NCBI GenBank assembly: GCA_026388365.1
Contig: JAPLJW010000293.1
Coordinates: 1-7,594, forward strand
Direction of reading: 5' to 3'
DNA from: Deltaproteobacteria bacterium
GTDB lineage: Bacteria; Desulfobacterota; Syntrophia; Syntrophales; UBA5619
DNA length: 7,594 nucleotides
Shown: positions 1 through 5,425 of the stretch, in pieces
How the letters are laid out: the number at the start of each line of letters is the position of its first letter
Position numbering within the stretch: position 1 is the stretch's first letter
Notes under the pieces: generated by a model
What the model was told of the DNA's origin: nothing
Seen by the model: only the letters and a program-made list of their open reading frames with translations
Databases searched by the model: none
Program-made: the position numbers and the translations under genes

Positions 1-1
1 C

Positions 2-1375
2 ATGATGGTGGCCATGCGGAACGACGGCGCCTCCTTCGGCGGACTGAGCCACAAGCTGATCTCACCCCGCGCCCGCGTTATCCTCCTGGCGTTCATCTAC
101 TTCTACCTTCTGCTGATTGCAGGAGCGTTCGGGAACGTCGTGGTCAGCACGACGACCGGCCTGAAGGCGGCCCCGATGGCCTGGCTCTTCCTGACGATCG
201 CCGGGGTCCTGGCCGGTCAGATGATCTACAAGTGGCGGAAAGACATCATCCTGACGACCGTCGTGCCGGTGTTCATCGCCCTCCTCGGCATCTACCTGGG
301 CACCATCCTTCCCTCCGACCAGGTCCTCGGGGCGTCCATAGCCGGCAGCCGGCCCGTCTGGGCGGTCGTCGCTTTCGTCTTCTGCTACTTCGGCGCGGTT
401 CTCCCGATCTGGCGTTTCGCGCTGCCGATCAACTATGTGGCCTCCTACATCGTTTTTCTCGGGCTCTTCTTCGGAATCGTCGGGATCTTCGTCCTCCATC
501 CCGACTTCACGCTGCCCGCCTATACGGGTTTCTCCATCGGTATCGGACCGCTCTGGCCGATCCTGTTCGTGACCATCGCCTGCGGGGCGATCTCCGGCTG
601 GCACAGCATCGTCTCCAGCTCGGGAACGGCCCGGCAGTTGGAGAATGAACTCGACGCGCGTCCCGTCGGGGGCGGCGTTATGTTGGTCGAAATGCTCCTC
701 GCCGTCTTCGCCCTGGTCATCGCCGGGACGATCTATGCATCCCCGGTGGAATACGGGGCGGCGATCAAGCTCGGACCGGGCGCCATATTCGCGGCGGGGG
801 TCTCCAAGTTTCTGGGCGCCCTGGGGATGCCGGCGGACATCGGTAAATCATACGGGAGCGTCATGATGATCGTGCTTGCGATCACCATCATGCAACTGGT
901 CGTCCGCTTCATGCGCGTGGCGACGTCCGAACTGCTCAGCGATATCAGCCCGGTCTTCCGGAACCCCCATGTCGGCACCTTTATTGCGAGTGTGCTCGGC
1001 ATCATTCTCGTCCTGACGGGGTGGTGGCAGTACCTCTGGGTCCTCTTCGGGGGGGCGAACCAGCTCATGGCGTCGCTGGCACTGATGCTGATCACCGTCT
1101 GGCTGATGTCGGAAGGGAAGAGCTATGCCTGGACCTTCTACCCGATGATCTTCATGTTCGTGACCACCGTGGCGGCGCTCCTCTTCACCTCCTGGAACCT
1201 CCTGCGGAAGGTCCTGGCGGGCGGCGTCCAGGGCGAGGCGTTTGTGGGGAACCTGCTGATGGGGCTGGTGGGGTTCTTCCTCGTCATCTGCGCCCTGATC
1301 CTCGGCTATGAAGGCTTGAAGGCGTTCAAACGATTCCGGACCCTGAAGGGGCAGGCGGCGCCGGCCAAGGCCTGA
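2..1375 (+). CDS. cstA: CstA-family membrane transporter, 5'-truncated by the window edge
   Basis: This is the C-terminal ~457 residues of a carbon-starvation protein CstA family transporter, an inner-membrane carrier; characterised relatives take up peptides or pyruvate. The frame is open to the window edge and the visible start corresponds to an internal family region (an R-N-D-G-A-S segment followed by a hydrophobic helix), so the first visible ATG is probably not the real start. Hydrophobic helices continue throughout. Family hallmarks are CGAISGWHS at about residues 194-202, followed by a serine-rich loop, and FGGANQL at about 349-355. The helix normally carrying a TTLDTATR- or VDAGTR-like motif instead reads T-I-M-Q-L-V-V-R at about 295-302. 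The protein ends in a basic tail (K-A-F-K-R-F-R). A strong terminator 32 bp after the stop separates it from the ATPase cluster. The family call is firm; the substrate is unknown. Confidence 0.9.
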   Translation: MMVAMRNDGASFGGLSHKLISPRARVILLAFIYFYLLLIAGAFGNVVVSTTTGLKAAPMAWLFLTIAGVLAGQMIYKWRKDIILTTVVPVFIALLGIYLGTILPSDQVLGASIAGSRPVWAVVAFVFCYFGAVLPIWRFALPINYVASYIVFLGLFFGIVGIFVLHPDFTLPAYTGFSIGIGPLWPILFVTIACGAISGWHSIVSSSGTARQLENELDARPVGGGVMLVEMLLAVFALVIAGTIYASPVEYGAAIKLGPGAIFAAGVSKFLGALGMPADIGKSYGSVMMIVLAITIMQLVVRFMRVATSELLSDISPVFRNPHVGTFIASVLGIILVLTGWWQYLWVLFGGANQLMASLALMLITVWLMSEGKSYAWTFYPMIFMFVTTVAALLFTSWNLLRKVLAGGVQGEAFVGNLLMGLVGFFLVICALILGYEGLKAFKRFRTLKGQAAPAKA

Positions 1376-1406
1376 CGCGGTTTGCGTAAAATGAATGCAA
1401 AACGTA

Positions 1407-1437
1407 CCCCGTCCGGAAATGGCCGGACGGGGTTTTT
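1407..1437 (+). terminator. Rho-independent terminator after the CstA gene
   Basis: A perfect 10-bp GC-rich stem (CCCCGTCCGG at 1407-1416 paired with CCGGACGGGG at 1423-1432) encloses a 6-nt loop and is followed at once by TTTTT. It lies 32 bp after the transporter stop. The Shine-Dalgarno sequence of the next gene begins only 5 bp after the T-run, so the next gene needs either a promoter upstream of this hairpin or read-through of it. Confidence 0.9.
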
Positions 1438-1454
1438 CATCGAGGAGTAAGCTT

Positions 1455-1721
1455 ATGTCGAAAGAAAAAAAGGGCGGCCTGTTTCAGGCCATCAAGGAAT
1501 TTGCCTACGGGGTCGCCGCACACGACTCGGCGCGCTTTGCGCTGAAATCGCGGGCAAGCATGGAGCACCTCTTCATCCTCATCACGATGGGGGACATGCT
1601 TGGCGTCCCCATTCTCCCCCCGTACTATTCGCTGCGGCTGCTGCCCTACGTGGTGCCCCAGATCTCCACATGGAAGCGGCGGATGCTCCGGGAAAAGGAT
1701 CTGACGGACGCCCTGGCATAA
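1455..1721 (+). CDS. Small uncharacterised protein (88 aa), paralogue of the 3800-4084 gene
   Basis: I do not recognise a named family. The protein has a basic N-terminus (MSKEKKGG), a moderately hydrophobic stretch at about residues 39-54 containing GD-x-LG, then LPPYY (54-58), LRLLP (60-64), W-K-R (73-75) and a charged end with M-L-R-E. It is clearly homologous to the small - strand protein at 3800-4084: from the shared Gly-Asp onward 26 of 40 positions are identical. The hydrophobic Pro/Tyr-rich core could lie at a membrane surface or form a hydrophobic binding patch (inference). The start is ATG 1455, with GAGGAG at 1442-1447 giving 7-nt spacing. An in-frame ATG at 1395 would translate through the terminator and is rejected. 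The gene precedes two ArsA/Get3-like ATPases on the same strand, so it is probably co-transcribed and may be their partner or client. Confidence 0.82.
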   Translation: MSKEKKGGLFQAIKEFAYGVAAHDSARFALKSRASMEHLFILITMGDMLGVPILPPYYSLRLLPYVVPQISTWKRRMLREKDLTDALA

Positions 1722-1722
1722 A

Positions 1723-1777
1723 CAATGTTGGGATTTTAATCTCTCCCCAATATTGAAATCTTGCCCTAATATTGAAA
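1723..1777 (+). repeat. Intercistronic hairpin and 10-bp direct repeat
   Basis: CAATGTTGGG (1723-1732) pairs with CCCAATATTG (1746-1755) over 10 bp with one G-U wobble, leaving a 13-nt loop. It starts immediately after the small gene's stop codon. There is no T-run, so it is not an intrinsic terminator; an mRNA-stability or processing role is possible. The right arm overlaps a direct repeat, AATATTGAAA, at 1749-1758 and 1768-1777 (19 bp apart). The segment is much more AT-rich than the flanking genes. Confidence 0.5.
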
Positions 1778-1778
1778 G

Positions 1779-1786
1779 AAGGAGGT
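1779..1786 (+). promoter_or_regulatory. Perfect Shine-Dalgarno without a well-placed standard start
   Basis: AAGGAGGT is fully complementary to the 16S rRNA tail. The only standard in-frame start nearby, GTG 1785, overlaps it. At normal spacing downstream the in-frame codons are ATC (1791) and ATA (1794). A TGA at 1773-1775 closes the frame upstream. The start of the first ATPase is therefore uncertain by up to three codons. Confidence 0.75.
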
Positions 1787-2774
1787 GGTTATCATATCGC
1801 TTACCACGATATTTGAACAATACCCGGACCGGCGCTACATCATGTTCGGAGGCAAAGGGGGCCTCGGCAAAACCACTTTTTCGGCGGCAACAGCCTACTA
1901 CCTGGCCAAGCAGGGGAAGAAGGTCCTCGTCTTTTCCGTCGATCCCCAGGCGTCGCTCAGCGACATTTTTAAGCAGGACATCTTCGGAAAGGGCCCCACG
2001 GAGATCATGCCCAACCTCTACGCCCAGGAGATCGACGCGGACAAAAGGGTGAAGGCCTATCAGCAGGAGATCCGCCAGAAGATCCTTGACATGTACAAGA
2101 TGGAGCAGATCCCGGAGGAGATCGAAAGCTACATCCAGGCGGCGGCAGCGGAGCCCGCGATGGAGGAGAGCGCGATCTTCGACGAGGTGGTGGACATCGT
2201 CGTCAAGGGGGGGTACGACTATTACATCTACGACCTGGTCCCGCTGGGCCATGCGCTTTATTATCTCAGCATGGCCTCGGTTTACGACAGTTGGATCGAT
2301 AACATCACGGGACTCCGGCAGCAGATGCGGGAGTACGACCAGGTGGCCGCGGTCATCCGCAGGGACAAAGAAGAGCTTGACGAGGATGCGATCCTCAACG
2401 AACTTCTCTACATCAAGGACCGGATCAACAAGTCCTCGCGGATTCTCACCGACAAGAAAATGACCGCCTTCTTTTTCGTCCTCACCGCGGAGGAGATGAT
2501 CATCAGCGACACGCTGAAGGCGGCGGAACTCTTTGCCAAGTTCGACGTGCCGCTCTCCGGCTACATCATCAACCGGGTCCTGCCCGCGGAGCTCAGGGAG
2601 CAGAACATCCCCGAGTATCTCAAGAACCGGATCACCATGCAGGAGCATTACCTTCGCGTCATCGACAACCAATTCGGGAAGGAGATCCTCGCCCGGGTTC
2701 CCGAGATGGAACGGGACGTGACCGGCCTCGATATGATCGAGAAGGTGGCAAAGGGAATGTTCGGAAATTTTTAA
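1785..2774 (+). CDS. ArsA/Get3-like P-loop ATPase, first subunit
   Basis: The protein (329 aa if started at GTG 1785) is a deviant-Walker ATPase of the ArsA/Get3 branch of SIMIBI NTPases, a dimeric cytosolic fold that couples ATP binding to partner-protein or metalloid handling. The P-loop is GGKGGLGKTT at residues 22-31 with signature Lys24. Switch I is SVDPQASLSD (51-60) and keeps Asp53, equivalent to catalytic Get3 D57, but lacks the usual His of DPAH. EID at 82-84 and a P-A-M-E-E-S-A segment near 124-130 match ArsA/Get3 landmarks. Switch II is DLVPLGHALYYL (150-161), against the usual DTAPTGHTLRLL. The adenine-site Asn is in I-I-N-R. There is no CxxC zinc motif, so it is neither a classical Get3 nor a fused double-domain ArsA. 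It lies 28 bp before a second ATPase of equal length. The start codon is uncertain. No client is evident beyond the small neighbours. Confidence 0.9.
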   Translation: MVIISLTTIFEQYPDRRYIMFGGKGGLGKTTFSAATAYYLAKQGKKVLVFSVDPQASLSDIFKQDIFGKGPTEIMPNLYAQEIDADKRVKAYQQEIRQKILDMYKMEQIPEEIESYIQAAAAEPAMEESAIFDEVVDIVVKGGYDYYIYDLVPLGHALYYLSMASVYDSWIDNITGLRQQMREYDQVAAVIRRDKEELDEDAILNELLYIKDRINKSSRILTDKKMTAFFFVLTAEEMIISDTLKAAELFAKFDVPLSGYIINRVLPAELREQNIPEYLKNRITMQEHYLRVIDNQFGKEILARVPEMERDVTGLDMIEKVAKGMFGNF

Positions 2775-2802
2775 CGGGGTGAAGCGTTTAAGGAGGATAA
2801 CC

Positions 2803-3792
2803 GTGGATCAGATCACGATCAGCATGACCCAGTACATGAAGAACCACCCGCGGATGAAGTACATCTTTTTCGGCGGCAAGGGGGGCGTGGGCAAGACGGT
2901 CATGGCGGGAACGGCGGCGTTGTGGGCCGCCAAGCAGGGGAAAAAGACGCTCCTGGCCTCGACCAATCCCGTCCACAGCCTCTCCAGCCTCCTGGAGCAG
3001 GATGTCTTCGGCAAGGCGGCCGTCGTCTGCGATGAGCAGAACTGTTACGCCTTCGAGATCGACACCAAGGACACCATCGAACGGTCCAAAAACGAAATCC
3101 GGAAAAAGATGAACTGGTTCCTGAAGTTCGCCGACATCACGACCAAGGCCGACGACTTCGTCGAGTCGGCCACGATGAACCCGGCCTTCGAGGAATCAGC
3201 GATGTTCGAGAACATGGTCGATTTGATGTTCAAGAACGAATACGACTTCTACGTCTTCGACACCGCGCCCACCGCCAACGCCCGGCGGCTCCTGGGGATG
3301 TCGAAGGTGTACTCCCTCTGGGTGGACAAAATGCTCAAGAGCCGGGAGGAGGCGAAGACCCTCCGGGAGCTGCTCTCCTACACAAAGAAAAAGGAGTCGG
3401 ATCCGCTCCTGGACGATCTCCTCGCCTTCAAGAACCGGATGGGCAAGGCAGCGGAACTGCTCAAGGACGAGGCGCTCACCGCCTTCTTCTTCGTCACGCT
3501 GCCGGAGAGCCTTCCCATCGCTGTCATCACCCGGTTCATCAACTGGTTCCATGAATTCGGGATCCCCGTGGGGGGCGTCATCGTCAACGGGCTGATCCAG
3601 AAGGAGCAGGCCGGCGCGGACACCATCGACTTCGTCAAGAACCGGATCCTGATGCAGGAAGAGCACATGAAGGAGATCTGGGAGATCTTCGGCGACCGCG
3701 TCCGGGCGATCGCGCCGCTCCTCGAAACGGAGATCAAGGGGGCGAAGATGCTCAACCGGACGATCGATTACCTCTTCGTCCCGGAGAAATAG
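2803..3792 (+). CDS. ArsA/Get3-like P-loop ATPase, second subunit with Switch I Asp-to-Asn
   Basis: This 329-aa paralogue of the preceding ATPase has the same ArsA/Get3 architecture. The P-loop is GGKGGVGKTV (24-33) with signature Lys26. Switch I is STNPVHSLSS (53-62): Asn55 replaces the Asp that activates water in Get3 (D57), and the second conserved Asp is Ser62. EID is at 85-87. N-P-A-F-E-E-S-A (126-133) matches the first subunit. Switch II starts canonically, DTAPT (153-157), then reads ANARRLL instead of GHTLRLL. The adenine-site Asn is in V-I-V-N-G. No CxxC motif is present; C76 and C81 lie elsewhere. The chosen start, GTG 2803, follows AAGGAGG (2790-2796) by 6 nt; an upstream in-frame GTG (2779) has no such site and would include the SD in coding sequence. 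It is probably slow or inactive as an ATPase alone and likely pairs with its neighbour (inference). Confidence 0.92.
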   Translation: MDQITISMTQYMKNHPRMKYIFFGGKGGVGKTVMAGTAALWAAKQGKKTLLASTNPVHSLSSLLEQDVFGKAAVVCDEQNCYAFEIDTKDTIERSKNEIRKKMNWFLKFADITTKADDFVESATMNPAFEESAMFENMVDLMFKNEYDFYVFDTAPTANARRLLGMSKVYSLWVDKMLKSREEAKTLRELLSYTKKKESDPLLDDLLAFKNRMGKAAELLKDEALTAFFFVTLPESLPIAVITRFINWFHEFGIPVGGVIVNGLIQKEQAGADTIDFVKNRILMQEEHMKEIWEIFGDRVRAIAPLLETEIKGAKMLNRTIDYLFVPEK

Positions 3793-3799
3793 ACGCCTC

Positions 3800-4084
3800 C
3801 TACAGGTCGGTCGCCTTGTCCATCAGGTCCCGCTCCCGCAGCATGCTCCGTTTCCACGCCTTCAGCTCCGGGAGGATATGGGGCAGAAGCCTCAATGTGT
3901 AGTAAGGCGGGAGCAAGGGGAGGCCGAGAAGATCGCCGAAAAGGATCAGCGTAAAATATTGATTGAGCGTTCCCCTCTCCTTCCGCAGGGAAACGTCCAT
4001 TTCGTATGTGGTGAATCCGTAGAGAACTTGCCGTAACGTCCGGCCATAACGCCGAAGGATGATGAACAAATCGGAAGATTTCAC
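3800..4084 (-). CDS. Small uncharacterised protein (94 aa), inverted paralogue of the 1455-1721 gene
   Basis: This second copy of the small-protein family is transcribed toward the ATPases, its stop 7 bp from the stop of the second ATPase. The core matches the first copy: GD-LLG (50-54), LPPYY (58-62), LRLLP (64-68), W-K-R (77-79), M-L-R-E, then D-L-x-D. The N-terminal 40 residues differ and are basic and amphipathic. The start is GTG 4084, preceded on the - strand by GAGGAGG and GGAGAAGGGG; the nearest purine-rich match is only a fair SD. Similarity to its paralogue is strong in protein but modest in DNA, so the duplication is old and the copies have probably specialised. The function is unknown; a partner of the ATPase pair is the natural hypothesis. 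A TATAAC on the - strand upstream could be a -10, but no convincing -35 is seen. Confidence 0.82.
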   Translation of the reverse strand: MKSSDLFIILRRYGRTLRQVLYGFTTYEMDVSLRKERGTLNQYFTLILFGDLLGLPLLPPYYTLRLLPHILPELKAWKRSMLRERDLMDKATDL

Positions 4085-4265
4085 GACCCCTTCTCCGCCT
4101 CCTCATGGAATACCCACGAGCCCCTTGTATCACGGTTATGGTCCGGTTGGCTACGACTATGTTCCCCCCGATACGCAGGGGGAGCCGTTATATTTTTGGT
4201 TTGTGCAGGAAGCAGCCAATAGGCTTCATGTGGAAGGTAATTTGACGAAACGCAAGTCACAATGA
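4059..4265 (+). other. Doubtful small ORF (68 aa) overlapping the start of the small - strand gene
   Basis: An open + frame begins at ATG 4059 or 4062 behind a weak GAAGG and overlaps the 5' end of the divergent small gene by 26 bp. The product is rich in Pro, Gly and Tyr at first (HGYGPVGYDYVPP), then has an amphipathic run (F-V-Q-E-A-A-N-R-L) and a basic end. I recognise no family. It may be a small real gene, a decayed fragment or chance. The surrounding 4085-4320 stretch holds nothing else I can support. Confidence 0.2.
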
Positions 4266-4320
4266 TTTGTGTCTCGCATTATTGGAACGGCTTAAGCAGG
4301 GATGGAACGACTATTATGTT

Positions 4321-4590
4321 TCAATTGGTGAAATAAGCCGCCGTCGGTGTAACGGCTTTAATCCCCACCGATACCTCGCTTCCATCGGCTTTTTTGCCGT
4401 GGATGACGAATTCGCTCAACCCGATGGATTTCTCCGGATTCCCCCAGTCATAGGTATAACCAAACCTGGGCCAGGGGTACGGGCACACCGGCGGCATAAG
4501 TGTATTTCGTCCGGTTCTGGAAGAAACGCTTGCAGTCCGCAAATCCGCCCGGATTGTCTCAGCCACCGCCTCTGATAAAAAACCGGATTC
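4321..4590 (-). pseudogene. Probable C-terminal remnant of an unidentified protein
   Basis: On the - strand the last ~60 codons read as good protein: MPPVCPYPWPRFGYTYDWGN (from ATG 4497), then a GLSEFVIHGKK segment and a V-G-I-K-A-V end before TGA at 4321-4323. The frame continues openly upstream to about 4590, but no start or ribosome site is visible, and farther upstream it runs into the out-of-frame 3' end of the DUF6515-like gene. A neighbouring frame around 4500-4557 is also protein-like (F-A-D-C-K-R-F-F-Q-N-R-T-K-Y), which suggests a frameshift. This fits a gene that has lost its N-terminus. I cannot name the family; a functional 58-aa protein from ATG 4497 remains possible. Confidence 0.4.
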
Positions 4591-4592
4591 AC

Positions 4593-5321
4593 CTATTTCA
4601 CGGTGTACCCGCGGCCGTCGAGGCAGGCGGACATCGCCCGCTGATAGTCCGCGCGCTTCTCGATCTTCAGAGGTTCGGGCGAACCGCCAGGCGGCTGCGT
4701 CGGGTCGAAACCGGTCTGGTCCACCGCCCAGCGGTGGCATGCATACCGATCATCGGCCTGCTGCTTTTCACTCTGTCCCTGGCGGGGATAGATGAACATC
4801 TGTTCCGCCGGCGGCGGCGCCTGACTGACTTCCTCCTTCGGCGGCTCGACGACCACGTAACCGTTCCCCCGGTTCGCGTAATAGACTTCGTTGGCATAGT
4901 AGTAAGGTACGCCGTGCAGCCAGATCGTCGAGTAGTAGGACGGGAGGAAAGGCATGAAGAGACCGATCGGAGGCACGACGACGGCGAAGCGTGGCCCCTG
5001 CGGGCGGTACCAGGCCCCTCCGGAGAAATAGTATCGTGCGCCGCCGTGAACTACCACCCGGTGGTCGCGGGGCAATGCGCCGATCACCTGACCGTGGGCC
5101 GGGTAGGAACGGTCGTGGTGATAACGGGAATCCTGGAATTGGCGTAAGTCCGAACGGCGGTGATCTAACTGTGCCGAGACGGGTCTCTCGGGGGACACAC
5201 GGCGATCGGGACGATCCGGCTGCGCTGAGGCCCACACTGGCCCGGACAGCATCACTCCCGACAACAGGACCAGCATCAACCCGAATGCAAAATACAGGTT
5301 TGTCTTGTAATGGCTTGCCAT
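4593..5321 (-). CDS. Secreted DUF6515-like protein with a C-terminal module shared with its neighbour
   Basis: This is a 242-aa exported protein. The signal peptide spans residues 1-33 (hydrophobic core LMLVLLSGVMLSG, likely cleavage after W-A-S-A). A polar Arg/Asp/His-rich linker follows. At roughly 90-165 lies a Tyr/Gly/Val-rich domain resembling DUF6515: an HGGARYYFSGGAWYR segment, a V-V-V-P-P-I-G stretch, H-G-V-P-Y-Y-Y and GYVVVEPP. From about 176 the tail matches the upstream lipoprotein: YPRQGQ, then a Cys-x2-WAV-x-QTGFDP motif, and RAMSACLDGRGYTVK at the very end. It may act as a periplasmic or outer-envelope structural protein; no enzyme motif is seen. The start ATG 5321 follows AAGGAGG by 8 nt; an upstream in-frame ATG (5381) has no comparable site and would extend past the signal peptide. 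It lies 56 bp downstream of the lipoprotein gene on the same strand, so it is likely its operon partner. Confidence 0.85.
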   Translation of the reverse strand: MASHYKTNLYFAFGLMLVLLSGVMLSGPVWASAQPDRPDRRVSPERPVSAQLDHRRSDLRQFQDSRYHHDRSYPAHGQVIGALPRDHRVVVHGGARYYFSGGAWYRPQGPRFAVVVPPIGLFMPFLPSYYSTIWLHGVPYYYANEVYYANRGNGYVVVEPPKEEVSQAPPPAEQMFIYPRQGQSEKQQADDRYACHRWAVDQTGFDPTQPPGGSPEPLKIEKRADYQRAMSACLDGRGYTVK

Positions 5322-5425
5322 AGCTCTTGCCTCCTTGAAACCGGATAGGGGTTGTCGATCAAGGTTCATCGTATTTCTCACCGCACGGTGTAGCCGCGGC
5401 CTTCAAGGCAGGCGGACATCGCCCG
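4600..5425 (-). repeat. Direct DNA repeats between the two envelope genes (4600-4640 and 5385-5425)
   Basis: The 41-bp segments at 4600-4640 and 5385-5425 differ at 3 positions; each encodes the end of its protein (RAMSAC, then GRGYTV). A second shared segment, TCGAAACCGGTCTG, occurs at 4705-4718 and 5715-5728, followed in both by ACCGCCCA; it encodes part of QTGFDP. DNA conservation this high between otherwise different genes suggests duplication of the ends of one gene or gene conversion. Confidence 0.85.

Noticed and set aside
62..604. Open - strand frame within the transporter
   Set aside because: It is a polar Asp/Glu/Arg-rich shadow of a hydrophobic + strand membrane protein.
1395..1454. 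N-terminal extension of the first small protein to ATG 1395
   Set aside because: It would translate through the terminator stem, has no ribosome site and is absent from the paralogue; ATG 1455 has a good SD.
1437..2672. Long open frame on the - strand
   Set aside because: It is fully antisense to the small gene and ATPase 1, is rich in residues expected from reading high-GC codons backward (Asp, Leu, Val, Arg, His), and has no recognisable domain. The + strand proteins have unmistakable motifs.
2779..2802. N-terminal extension of ATPase 2 to GTG 2779
   Set aside because: The added codons are the Shine-Dalgarno region of GTG 2803, which has ideal spacing and gives the same length as ATPase 1.
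1785..3792. Arsenite-resistance operon
   Set aside because: The ATPases resemble ArsA in fold, but there is no arsB, acr3, arsC or arsR, no metalloid-binding Cys triad, and the domains are not fused.
4335..4357. AAGCCG/CGGCTT hairpin as a terminator
   Set aside because: The stem is only 6 bp, it lies inside the remnant reading frame and has no T-run.
4500..5147. Open + frame opposite the DUF6515-like gene
   Set aside because: It is antisense to a protein with a signal peptide and family features; Arg/Val-rich shadow composition.
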